Source: Clusia tigrina
Lineage: Eukaryota > Arthropoda > Insecta > Diptera > Clusiidae
Direction: 5' to 3'
Assembly (NCBI GenBank): GCA_920105625.2
Contig: CAKKTE020000090.1
Location: forward strand, 1,030,501 to 1,094,500
Length of the DNA: 64,000 nt
The notes below the pieces were generated by a model. The model saw only the letters and a list, made by a program, of their open reading frames with translations. It had not been told where the DNA came from and made no database searches. Shown piece after piece: positions 31,945-41,696 of this stretch (the first letter of the stretch is position 1; each line of letters starts with the position of its first letter). The translations under genes and the position numbers were made by a program.

Positions 31945-33227
31945 GCACCGCCTCCGCCCGATGGACTGCCTGCTGAATTGTTCAAGCCCGGCGGTGATGA
32001 GCTGATAGGGTGCACGCATCATCTCATCAGTAAAATATGGCTAGAAGAAAGCATGCCCGACGATTAGAATCTCAGTGTCCTCTGTCCTATATTGAAGAAA
32101 GGTGACCCGATGATATGCGTTAACTACCGGGGAATCAGTCTTATTGCCATTTCTTACAAGGTTCTGTCTAGCGTATTGGGTGATAGACTAAAACCATATG
32201 CCAACACACTGATTGGACTTTATCAGTGCGGTTTTAGATCTGGAAAATCCACCATTGACTAGATCTTTACGCTGCACCAAATCCTGGAGAAACCCCACGA
32301 GAAACATTCATCATCTCTTTGTCGACTGCTTTCGATAGCCTGATAGAGAATTACTTATATACCACCATGTCTGATTTCAGTTTTCCTACAAAGCTAATAC
32401 AGCTCTGTAGAGTGACATTGAGCAATACGTCCAGCTCTGTCAAAGTAGGAAGTGACCTCCCCGAACCTTAAATACCGTTCGAGGTTTCATGCGACCTCTT
32501 CAATTTCACCATGGAAGGGGTACTGCGGAAGGCCGGTATACATTGGAATGGCACAATTTTCTACAAAAGTGTCCAGCACCTCACATATGCTGATGACATC
32601 GACATCATTGGACGTTGTAAACGAGATGTTATTACTGCATTTTCCGCAATTGAAAAGTGGGTATGACGGTGAACGAGGGCAAGACAAAGTATATGCTGTC
32701 CACCAGCAGGAATACTCGGAGTTTAAAATCCCATATTACAGCGGACAACTGTACTTTTGAAGTTCTCAAGGAATTTATATACCTTGGCACCGCCATTAAC
32801 ACGGAAAACAACGTTAGCCTGGAGATTAAACTAAGAATCACGCTTTCTAATGGGTGCTACTATGGGCTCAGTAAGCAAATGTGTAGTAAAGCCCTCTCTC
32901 GCCCGACAAAACTGACACTCTACAAGACGCGCATCCTACCCGTGCCGCTCTATGCCGCAGAAGCATGGGTCGTGTCGCAGACTGATGCAGCCGCGCTTGG
33001 GGTGCTCGAGAGGAAAATATTTCCAAAATCTTCGGTCCTATTCGTGTCAGCGACGACTACCGTATTCGGATGAACCATGAACTGTACGAGCTCTACGCTG
33101 ATATTGACATAGTCAGTCGGTTCACTATACAACGTCTGCGCTGGCTTGGACATGTCTTGGTTATGGACGAAGAAGCTTGGTGCCGCAGCAACAGTAAATA
33201 TCATAGCAGATTCCGCGGCACCCTATG
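31945..33227 (+). pseudogene. RTE-like LINE reverse transcriptase fragment
   Basis: The plus strand reads PPPDGLPAELFKPGGDELIG, CPILKKGDPMICVNYRGIS, YQCGFRSGKSTID, then in shifted frames LTYADDIDIIG (catalytic Asp pair) and GMTVNEGKTKYMLSTSRNT. It ends with LPVPLYAAEAWVVSQTDAA and LRWLGHV. The order and motifs fit an RTE-like RT with its C-terminal domain. There are at least six stops or frameshifts. The 5' endonuclease part is missing, and the 3' end abuts the minus-strand BEL integrase near 33227. Confidence 0.65.
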
Positions 33228-33475
33228 AAACGTTGTAGAGCTAATAAAAACTGTTCTGTGGTCATACCTGTGACAGCCTCCAAATGGAATGCTTTGATAG
33301 CAAGGCAAATAAATATCATGATATATTCTTTGTAGACAGCGTGGCCACGGTACTTAGAGGATTTCAGGTCCATGCCACCTGCATAGTCTACGCCTGTTGC
33401 AAAAATGCTCGCATCGGTAGATGAACTCGTTGACCCATCAGTTGCGTGGAAACCTGGGGCATATTTCGAAAGCAT
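33215..33475 (-). pseudogene. BEL/Pao integrase fragment
   Basis: The minus strand reads GVDYAGGMDLKSSKYRG, YIMIFICLAIKAFHLEAVTG and MTTEQFLLALQRFIGCRG, followed by a degraded second Asp region (YCCCGTK, where an Asp-Cys-Gly-Thr-Asn type motif is expected). The first catalytic Asp is in GVDY. The C-terminal half is missing. It ends at the RTE-like fragment. The stretch 33480-33900 holds decayed BEL sequence without a readable domain. Confidence 0.7.
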
Positions 33476-33904
33476 TTAATGGAGGATTTTATATGATTCT
33501 GCAACGGCAAAACCGAGCGTTGTAGTCCACCTCGCATCGAACAACTCTTTTATCGTCCAAGAATGGTGTGAGACCCATTAGTTTGCTTTTATTGGATAGC
33601 ACTTCCTTTGTTTGAATTGAACGAATTTCCCTTCCAGATGACTCTTTTCGGACTAATTGAACGATTTTTTACAAACTGTGTTATATCTCTAAGGCGGATA
33701 TGTCTCCAGTTCTGCGATTTTTTCTAGTGACGAATATTATGAAAAAATCGTTGCAGAAGACCATGCATCCGGATTTATTAATTTTTTTTAATCCCATTTA
33801 CATTACACCTATCTATGGAGAATTTTTAATAGTTATGAAATAGAGGTAATCTTAAACCAATATCTAAAACTACAATTACATTTACTTTCTAAGATTTTAG
33901 CTTC

Positions 33905-34182
33905 ATTTCAGGCTAGATTTGTAAGTATATATTCACCAGTTCTGTTGTTGTGCAAAGTTTCAGTCTGCGTGATTGTGAAGTTTCTAATGCAGGAATTTCT
34001 CTCAGATCTGGATTTGTGTGTGCTAACAGACCGTACATGTGCTTGAGGCTGCATATTTGGATGGATGTTTCAACAGAGTCTATGTACAAGTCACGGTGGA
34101 TGTCTTCGTTTGATATATACCACTCAAAAGAATATGAAGAATTGTGAAATCTAATGGATTCCTTTGCAGTAGCAAAATGCAC
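33905..34182 (-). pseudogene. Jockey ORF2 C-terminal fragment
   Basis: The minus strand encodes EWYISNEDIHRDLYIDSVET, ..HMYGLLAHTNPDLRE and RRLKLCTTTELVN, matching the C-terminal tail of the Jockey element at 5157-5414 (EWYIPNEVIRRDLHIE; RLRGHQNLELR). It is a 5'-truncated copy, probably with its 3' end in the T-rich stretch near 33785. Target duplications were not found. Confidence 0.65.
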
Positions 34183-34233
34183 ATGTACCTTTAATGGTTT
34201 TTCTTCAATAACTGCGTCTCCAATATCCAGACT

Positions 34234-34422
34234 AAGTTACCATGCTAACGCATCTAACCTGCTAATTGCAAATAACATATTAGAGAGTGATCAATAAATA
34301 AATTTCTAAATGAATTGCTTGTTAGTTTTAATATATTGCTTGTTAGCAGTAATATCCGCATTTTATAATATAAAAATTAATTTTATAAACTTATAAATAG
34401 AATATGTAAATAAAAAAAAAAA
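34234..34422 (+). mobile_element. 5'-truncated LINE tail with poly(A) and target duplication
   Basis: A 189-bp insertion ending in about 12 A residues, bounded by ATATCCAGACT (34223-34233 and 34423-34433). The first 60 bases read as a protein end: YHANASNLLIANNILESDQ and a stop. This suggests the last codons of a LINE ORF2 plus its 3' UTR. It sits inside decayed BEL pol sequence. Confidence 0.75.
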
Positions 34423-35436
34423 ATATCCAGACTCTTGGCATAAAATTTTGGTCATGCAGATTTCAGCTCCTTTCGCCAGAGAGAGCCAGTCCACCACAAT
34501 TGAAATTGGTCGAGCTGGGTAGGAGTCAAACCTCTGGTAGCACAGTTAGCTTGATTTTCTGCTGAGCCCACATGTACCCATTGCGTTGGAGGGCTGACAG
34601 ACAAAATTTTGCTGACTCCAATACATACCATCTGTTGATATCTCCGTGAATCCAATACAGACCTATTTGCAGCATCTGTCCAAAAAAATCGGTATATCAT
34701 CCGTCAACACTGTCAAGTTCTTACGATCCCAGGTTGCTAGGGTCGTAGCGAGTATAGCTCCGAATAGCTCCACTCGAGGAATGGTTGTCGGTTTAGTTGG
34801 GGTAGCTTTGGTTTTAGCTGCCAACTAATGTCTATATATACGATCATCACCATATTGAATGTGACGATACGCCGCTTCAGCATAAGCAGAACATGGCCCA
34901 TCGCAAATTGTGTGATTCGACTGATTGAGAAAACTGTTCGCTTAGTTACTTCAGATTAAATTTTAAAAATAAAACAATCAAGGCTTGGGTGCAGTATAAG
35001 CCAAGCGTTTTGATGGTTTCGCCTATGTTGAGCTGCAACATTTGACTGCATGATTGGTGTTCAGTTGGAGTCGAGTGAAGCAATAACATTGCGTTACTGA
35101 ACCATTTCCTAAGCTCCATGCCTGCTGATTTTAACGCCGCAATAAGTTGATCCCGCATTTGTAATACACTTTCAATTGAATGGCTGCCACTCTGCACATC
35201 ATCCACGTAGATATCTTGCTGAATAATTTTTTCTGCAAGAGGGAACCTGGCCTTTTCATCGTCCGCAATTTGATGCTGCACTCTGATTGCAGTATACGGT
35301 GCCGACGCCGTTCCGAAGGTTACTGTTGTGTATTCTTGTAGCTTCCCATCTGAATTGTGCCCTAAAATCCATGGGTACTGCGAATCATCTGGATGCATGC
35401 CGATGCGGCGGTACATTTTTTCAATATAAGCACATA

Positions 35437-36385
35437 CGAGGTGTGATCAAAAGATAACCGTTATTTTCAAATTTCGTGAGTTACGTATGTTCGATGTTCG
35501 CATTTTTTTTCGGTTATGTTGGTACACATGTCTGTTATATATGTTGGCAATACCAACCATTTTGGATTGTCAGTTTGTTTTTGACAGATAAAAAGGTTAG
35601 TCGTGTTTTGGTGTGCTCTTCGATTTTGTACTATTCGAAAAAAATGGATCAAAGAAACTGTATTCAGTTTTGTGTAAAAAATGAAATTAAATGCGCAAGG
35701 ACATTTGAAATGTTGACTGTGGCCTTTGGCGAGTCTACTATGAGCAGAACACAAGTTCAATTGTCGTATAACCGGTTTAAGGAAGGCCGAGAAGATGTCA
35801 ATGACGATGCTCGTCCTGGTCGCCCGAGCACGTCAACAACCGAAGAAAACATTGACGCAGTGAAGAAAATGATTTTGGATAATCGTCGAATCACTATCAG
35901 AGAGGTTGCTGATGATGTTGGCATATCGTTCGGCTCATGCCAAGCAATTTTTACGGATGTTTTAGGCATGAAACGTGCGGCAGCGAAGATTGTTCCAAAG
36001 TTGCTAAATTTTGAGCAAAAACAACGTCGCATGGACATCGCTCAGGAGCTGTTTTTGACCAAAAACAAAACCGTTATCATGCCTCAACCACCGTATTCAC
36101 CGGACTTGGCCCCCACTGGCTTTCTCCTCTTTCCAAAACTGAAGACACCGATGAAAGGAAAGCGTTTTGCTACGATTGAGGAGATAAAAGAAAAATCGAA
36201 ACAGGAGCTGTTGGCGATACCAAAAAAAGCGTTTCAGAAGTGTTTCGAGGATTGAAAAAAATGCTGGCATAAGTGTATTATATCTGAGGGGAATTACCTT
36301 AAAAGGGACAAGATAGTTGTTGATGAATAAATAAATACTTTATTTTTTGATCACACAATAACGGTTCTTTTTTGATCACACCTCG
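35437..36385 (+). mobile_element. Mariner-type transposon, deletion derivative
   Basis: A 949-bp element flanked by TA on both sides (35435-35436, 36386-36387). Terminal inverted repeats of about 29 bp start CGAGGTGTGATCAAAA at the left end; the right end is the inverse with a few differences. It lies inside BEL RT sequence. The length is about 75% of a typical 1.3-kb mariner, in line with the internal deletion in its transposase. Confidence 0.9.
35644..36255 (+). pseudogene. Mariner transposase, internally deleted
   Basis: The frame from ATG 35644 has the N-terminal helix-turn-helix domains (FCVKNEIKCARTFEMLTVAF; the linker PGRPSTS; then ITIREVADDVGISFGSCQAI). It jumps from RMDIAQELF straight to a C-terminal part reading MPQPPYSPDLAPTGFLLFPK. 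The segment with the first two catalytic Asp residues is deleted, and the third, normally Asp after PDLAP-x, is Gly. The frame is open but the protein cannot be catalytic. It could still bind inverted repeats, which is inference. Confidence 0.85.
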
Positions 36386-37508
36386 TATGAATGCATGCGC
36401 CAATTCAAAATAACGCCTGGTAGATCATTTTGCAATAGTTGGCTGTACACAGCATGTCGTTAAGTGACGTAATGGTTTTGAGAACGCATCGAAAATGATC
36501 CGTAGCTTAGTGGTGATACCCTCCTCTTTGAATAATGCGTGGTGTGGCAGAACACAAGAAGTGGTGGTGGGTCTGTTAGACGTGTGCACATGAAATTTGG
36601 CAATTCGCTGCTCGTAGCTGGTTCAATTTCTTTGAGACGAAAATAGTCTTCGATGCTATCGACATATCGTTCTCGTAGGTCAGGGTTCTGCTAAAGTCGG
36701 CGTTCAAGGTGAAAAAAACGATAAGGAGCGATCTTCTTCGACTTGCCTAAATTCTAATTAGCATCATATATAGATTTAAGAGGTAACCGTACTAAATATT
36801 TATCATTGGTTTGCCGTATATGAGTTTGACAGAAAAACTCTTCACACCACTGATCTTGTGAGGACAAAGACATACAGTTTGGCAATTGCTCAGATTCATA
36901 GAACTTCTGCACCAGCGCTTCTAGCAAGACGGTGCTGTGATGACAGCGCAATGTGACGAATGGCGTCCGTGGGAGTCTCTTTTTTCCCGATAAAATCCAA
37001 TCTAGATATATTTTTTATACGACTGGTTGATCCCGTTCACCAATTCTAGTATCGGGAAGTAAAATTTTTGATAGCATATCGGATCCAATAAGGAGATCAA
37101 TCTTTTTTGACTTGAAGTAAACTGGATCTGCCAAAGTCAGACCATGAAGATAAGGACAATAGTAGCTTAGCACGTTGGCTTGGCAACTTTATAGAAAGTT
37201 CCTTTACAATGGAGCAGCGAAAGTGGAATTGTAGCCAGAACGAAGCGTGCAAACGACGCTAGAATTTGATGCACCAAAGGCATTGGGACCTACTCCGCAT
37301 ATATGTACTGAGCTGGGTTGACGTTACAAGCCTAGGCATTGCACAGCGTTCTCCGAAATGAGTGTTGCTATGAATCCCTGGTCGATGAGAGCATAAACCA
37401 TAGTTGATTGCTCAGTGACGTCAGATGACTGAATATTCGTTGTACCTGCATGAAGCGGAATTGAATTAGTGGCCTAAGTGGCATGAACACTTGTTACGTT
37501 CTTTGGAA

Positions 37509-37733
37509 TTATTGCTCCTGCTGATGTGGATGGCTCAGAGATTGATTGCCTTGTGTTGAAGATGATGTTGGCTTCCATGATAGGTTTTTACTCGGTGTGT
37601 GCAGCAGCTCCAGTTTGAGGAACGGGAAGTGTAGCAACGTATGGTGTCGTTGACCACATTGAAAATAGTTCTTACTACTTCCAATGTGCACTAGCAGTCT
37701 AGTGCACTGCGCTAGTTCATGAGACCTACTCAA
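37509..37733 (-). pseudogene. BEL/Pao gag zinc-knuckle fragment
   Basis: The minus strand reads ELAQCTRLLVHIGSSKNYFQ, then CGQRHHTLLHF, a remnant of the paired zinc knuckles seen in BEL Gag (C-x2-C-x3-HHTLLH). The first Cys residues are lost. It is followed toward 37100 by decayed protease sequence, including a degenerate segment near 37400-37360. Confidence 0.5.
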
Positions 37734-37926
37734 ACAATTTATAGTTTGCTTTATCGACTATGCCCTTTCATTCATAACAATACTTTAAAATGACTCGCGA
37801 CTTGTAACGGATTTAGCTGACATGAAAATTCTTTGGGGAGTCGTTAGAATGCGGAGTGGACTTGTCTGAATTATGTAACGACTCAAATCTCGTTGGGATA
37901 ATAATCACCGATTTGCCAGGGGCCGT

Positions 37927-39050
37927 ATACAGAAATGTATTTCTCGGAGTGTTCTAGTTTTCAAGATTTCTTTATTTATATCATTGCTTATTGCTAAGTT
38001 TAAAATATTCTAAGTATTAACTAAAGATTTAAGGGAGGTCGCTCCTGTAGTTGGCGCTGTGCAGTCCTGGTCTCCAGTCTCAACGGTGGTGAATTGAAAA
38101 ACCACTTCCACTCTTTTGACTTTTGCAAGTATCTCTGGTTTGCTATAAAATCGGATTGAAAAACCACAAATTCGTAGCAAACGCAGTATTTCTGGGCGGC
38201 TATGTCCGGGTATCTCTAGTTTTTAGCGTCCGCGGTAGTGGATTGAAAATCCATTTCCACCGTGTTAACTTCAACGAACAAGTTATATTTTCCTATGAAA
38301 GTAGTTTGGGAAAATCCAGCATTCGTAGCACTTGTGTGTGTGTCCATAGGTTTTGTCTGCCTGTCGTCAATCGCATAGTAGTTGCTACGGCATGTTGCTG
38401 TTATTGCACGCCCTGTTGTTGTTGCAACCATAGTTCTTTTCCGTTGGCGGTTAATAATATTCAAATTAGCGTTGAATTGTATGCACAGTGATTGTTCGGT
38501 CGTCGTCTCTTTTGCTCTCGCATTCTTTTCTTCGTGTAGTTTTTGTAATATTTACAGAGCTAACGCACTCGGTAAATTCTGCCGAGACTTGTTGTTGATG
38601 TTTTCTGCAGTCGGCAACCTTGGCTTTGGTAATGTTGATGTTAATTTAGCGCTTGCATTAGTATTAGTCTAGTCTGTCTGTAGTGTTTTTGTTGTTGGTC
38701 AATGCAAATGGCTGGCTTGGGTTTACTAAGTCTGTCGTTGCATACTTGTTGGTGTAATCCACATGCAGTTTCTTGGCTTTGTCTTATGCAAGCGGCTGGC
38801 TTAGCTAATGCTGTTGTTGACATTCCGCTTGCATAGTTGTTGGTGTCATCTGCCTGTGGTTTGTTGATACACGTTTTATACTGCGTACCTTTCATGCGCT
38901 CCCGCCTTCGCCGTCGTTCTAATTGGTGCGATCGCTGTGGGCGATGGTATTCTTTTATTTTTATCAATGCTGGTGGGGTCGCGCAAGCTAATTGGCTATG
39001 TCAATTTAAAATCTTTATTCGCCAGTGATGCTAACGTACCATCATCGAGG
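37927..39050 (+). repeat. BEL-type LTR/leader with hairpin repeats, inserted in BEL gag
   Basis: It starts after CCAGGGGCCG, which matches the polypurine tract and LTR start at 63608-63630. The stretch 38060-38400 holds a series of hairpins sharing GATTGAAAA motifs, for example GTTTGCTA/TAGCAAAC (38138-38145 and 38175-38182) and TGGATT-GAA-AATCCA (38239-38253). From 38350 to 39040 the reverse strand is CAA-rich and resembles 58540-58740. Boundaries and target duplication are uncertain. No gene is recognisable; 37740-37926 shows only decayed sequence. Confidence 0.45.
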
Positions 39051-39317
39051 TGCTTTTGGAGTGTGAGCAGAATTAATTAATAATTTTAATTAAAATGTTG
39101 ATTAATTTTACCTTTCCTGGATTTAAAACTGACATTGCATGATGAGCAAAACGCGGATTTTCAATTACTTTAATAGTAAAAAGGCTAAAAATTTTCTAAA
39201 TCCGAAAACGGTGGTATGTCAATCGTGTTACCTAAATAGCGTTCCCAAGCCTGATTGTCTTAATATCATCTGATATTTTTTTTTTGGCAAGAATTGGTAA
39301 ATTGTAGGAGTTCATAT

Positions 39318-39954
39318 TGTAGTGTACCCAAAACACTACAATGCATTTCAACCTACACTGCCTAACGTCCAAGCGTACCGCACATACAAACACATGATAA
39401 CAATGCAAACATGGCACAAGCCAAAGCGGCGGATCAAATGACGCTATGTATAGCGGGCATTTGGTGTGAAGGCCAGAAATGCATTGAACCCAAGAAATAT
39501 GCTGACCACACGCAATTGCAGACAAATGCATGTGTGCAGCATATGGGTTAATATTTAAAATATGTATTAGGATAAGTATTGAACAATAAGAATTATGCGT
39601 AGATGTACAAAATTAGATGTAATATTTTGCTATATAAGGAGCGCTGATTTATTAAATAAAACAGTTCCATTTTGGACAGAGAACTCAGCAAATCACATTG
39701 CTTTTCTTTGCTCGGCGTTCACGCCTCCAAAAATTAGGGATTCATTTCGGCAAACGAAAGTTTGCCACAACTATTGGCTGGGTTACCATACAGCCTTTAT
39801 AATTAAATATGGTAAATGTCTGTTGGCACAACATATTGGGTCGTTAGGACTTTCTTATTAACATTTCACATATATCTAGATATCAACCAAGGACACCGCC
39901 AGAGATGACAAGCGATCTAACTGGCGAAACGACAATTCTACGACGACCACCACA
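39318..39954 (+). repeat. LTR 1 of the 412-like array
   Basis: It starts TGTAGTGTACCC and ends CCACCACA. The first 23 bases form a hairpin (TGTAGTGT/ACACTACA). TATATAAGG lies at 39631 and AATAAA at 39655-39660, so the transcript start is probably in the 39655-39690 interval. It is preceded by ATAT. Confidence 0.9.
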
Positions 39955-39972
39955 TGGCGATCCTGCCCAACC
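39955..39972 (+). other. Primer-binding site, unit 1
   Basis: TGGCGATCCTGCCCAACC starts directly after the LTR (no spacer) and is complementary to a tRNA ending in CGCCA. The TGGCGA start resembles the tRNA-Arg-type site of 412/mdg1, but the exact tRNA is not recognised. Confidence 0.65.
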
Positions 39973-40017
39973 GAACTGAGGACAACTGAAGAATTCGACA
40001 CCGCCTTTAAAAATCTA

Positions 40018-40314
40018 TTGGCTTTAGCGAAGGCATCACTGGAGGAATATTCACCAGGACCAATACCAGCAGAAGCACCGAAATTCAAAGCAACAAGAGC
40101 CGGGCCAAAGCCTCTAACAATCGAGGAATATAGACGCAGACAACAAAAACGACCAAAGACTCCACCACCAACTCTACCCAAAAAGAAGAGAGGAGGAAAA
40201 GCAGTCAACAAAAGAAAACAAGTAGCAATTTTATACAGGCAACTAAACCTCGCGACAACCAAAGACGACAAAATAAGAATCAAGAAAGAAATAAAAGAAG
40301 CAAGAAAATGTTAG
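40018..40314 (+). CDS. Small ORF A, unit 1 (basic, no ATG)
   Basis: A frame of about 98 codons from a TTG at 40018; the frame itself is open back to a stop at 39877 in the LTR. No in-frame ATG exists, so initiation must be non-AUG, use a frameshift from the short ATG frame at 39905 (ends near 39978), or depend on splicing. The protein is Pro/Lys/Arg-rich (EEYRRRQQKRPKTPPPTLPK; KKKRGGKAVNKRKQVAILYR) with a basic helical C-terminus, suggesting nucleic-acid binding or nuclear localisation. The family is unknown to me. The stop TAG overlaps the ATG of ORF B (ATGTTAG). Confidence 0.6.
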   Translation: MALAKASLEEYSPGPIPAEAPKFKATRAGPKPLTIEEYRRRQQKRPKTPPPTLPKKKRGGKAVNKRKQVAILYRQLNLATTKDDKIRIKKEIKEARKC

Positions 40315-40517
40315 ACACGCGTAATAAGGAAGATATCATTATAAACGGCATTGGAAATACCAATGACCAAAACATATTTGAAATCTTGAAAATCATAATT
40401 TATACAATTTTAGTTATAGCATTAATTTTGTACTTAGCAAATAAGTTGAACAATTATTGTAAAAACTATGTAAATAAGCGCATAAAAGCGTCAATTGATA
40501 ATTTAAATACAGTATGA
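40308..40517 (+). CDS. Small ORF B, unit 1: single-pass membrane microprotein
   Basis: 69 codons from ATG 40308. A polar N-terminus of about 25 residues (Asn-rich) is followed by a hydrophobic helix (about residues 27-46, ILKIIIYTILVIALILYLAN) and a basic tail (KNYVNKRIKAS). It has no Cys pair or signal cleavage site. It lies between ORF A and gag and overlaps both by a few bases, so it is probably translated from the same RNA by termination-reinitiation. The function is unknown; a membrane anchor or viroporin-like role is only speculation. 412-group elements have small ORFs before gag as I remember, but I cannot align them. Confidence 0.6.
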   Translation: MLDTRNKEDIIINGIGNTNDQNIFEILKIIIYTILVIALILYLANKLNNYCKNYVNKRIKASIDNLNTV

Positions 40518-41696
40518 GCCTGCAGGTAGCAATCTCAAAAATAAAAGAAATATTGACAAAGCTAAAAAAATCCCCACATAGAACTTATTCTATCAATTAC
40601 GTGAAATCGACTAAGGAACAAATAGAAACAATAAAACAAATAGCTATAGCAGCTCTTGATGAACTAAAAACAGAAAAAGAGAAGGCTGAAAATACAGCCC
40701 TAATTCATAAACTAATAACCCAAATAAAAAATCTGCTTGTAACCATGCCTGACACGATGCAAACGAGTAACCAATCGGTGTCAGCTGTCTTTGACTCTCT
40801 AAAATACATAAAGATAGTCCCTACATTCTCGGGAGACAATAAAGATGTAAAACAGTTCATTGCTATTGTAAAGCACATATCTTATACAGTGCCACAAGAT
40901 CACAAGAACAACTTTTATGAACTGGTAAAAGAAACGAAACTCCCAAGTAGTGTCCAAACAAAGAAAAATCTAAGAGAGAGAGAGAAAAGCATTGAAGAAT
41001 TAATAAATACATTATGGAAAATTTACAAACCAAAACGTACAGAGGAATCCATATACGAAGAACTTTCGACGCTCAGGCAAAATGGAGCTCTCAGTAAGTA
41101 CACAGAAAAGATAGAAGATCTCATAACAGATCTAAATAGTGTACAGATAGAAGAAGAATCTGATAGGACCATCGTGACACGACTAACGACAAAATAGCAT
41201 TCACTGCTTTCAAGAGAGGTCTGGCAGACAGACAAACCAAATTGACAATAGAAGCAAGTCGAGTGAAAACGTTTCAGGAAGCAGTGGAAATTGTTGAAGC
41301 TGCGAATAGAGATACGGAGACAAGAGTGATGACATACAGAACTCAAAACAACAATAATAGATGGAACAATAATTCCTATGCTCAAAATCAAGGACGTCGC
41401 AACATTCAACAACGCTATCCCACAAGGAACAACTGGAACAACAACCATAACTACAATACAAGAAGCAACGGACCAACACAAAGACGAAACAACTTCCCAC
41501 CGTCAAATGTGAATAACAACCGAAACAACTTCCCACCGTCAAATGGATAACTACCGAAATCTAAATCCAACAAACAGATACCATGGTCAGCAACAACGCT
41601 TCACCACACAACAGTATAGACCAGCAAGAAACATTAACATTATCCATGAATCAACTGATCAGGGAAACAGACGCATCCCCGACACCAATCAGGAAT
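40514..41696 (+). pseudogene. gag, unit 1 (two compensating frameshifts)
   Basis: ATG 40514 overlaps the ORF B stop (ATGA). An N-terminal Lys-rich helical region precedes a capsid-like segment (PTFSGDNKDVKQFIAIVKHI; EESIYEELSTLRQNGALSKY). The frame stops at 41197, but the next frame continues directly with DKIAFTAFKRGLADRQTKLT, consistent with loss of one base near 41185. A second change near 41545 returns to the first frame, which ends at 41696. The tail is Asn/Arg-rich with a duplicated NNRNNFPPSN motif; no CCHC knuckle is visible. The same lesions are in unit 2. They could be real or a consensus error. Confidence 0.7.

Larger units (their letters stand above)
34440..36951 (-). pseudogene. 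BEL/Pao RT and RNase H region, interrupted by mariner
   Basis: From right to left: segments near 36951-36754 (KYLVRLPLKSIYD), a connection near 36480, then VILNWRMHS up to the mariner at 36385. Beyond the mariner at 35434 it resumes with AYIEKMYRRIGMHPDDSQYP, then QQDIYVDDVQSGSHSIE (YVDD active site, about 35215) and ALKSAGMELRKWFSNA. RNase H-connection sequence is at 34700-34452 (WVHVGSAENQANCATRGLTP). Stops and frameshifts occur throughout. The Asp before IEKM, usual in BEL RT, has changed. Confidence 0.7.

Noticed and set aside
39595..39861. 88-codon ORF inside the LTR (also at 45707 and 51819)
   Set aside because: Spans the TATA box and polyadenylation signal of the LTR and has no protein features.
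41023..41542. Long Cys/Ser/Val-rich minus-strand ORFs over gag (and the copies in unit 2)
   Set aside because: Shadow frames of an Asn/Thr-rich gag; composition mirrors the plus strand.
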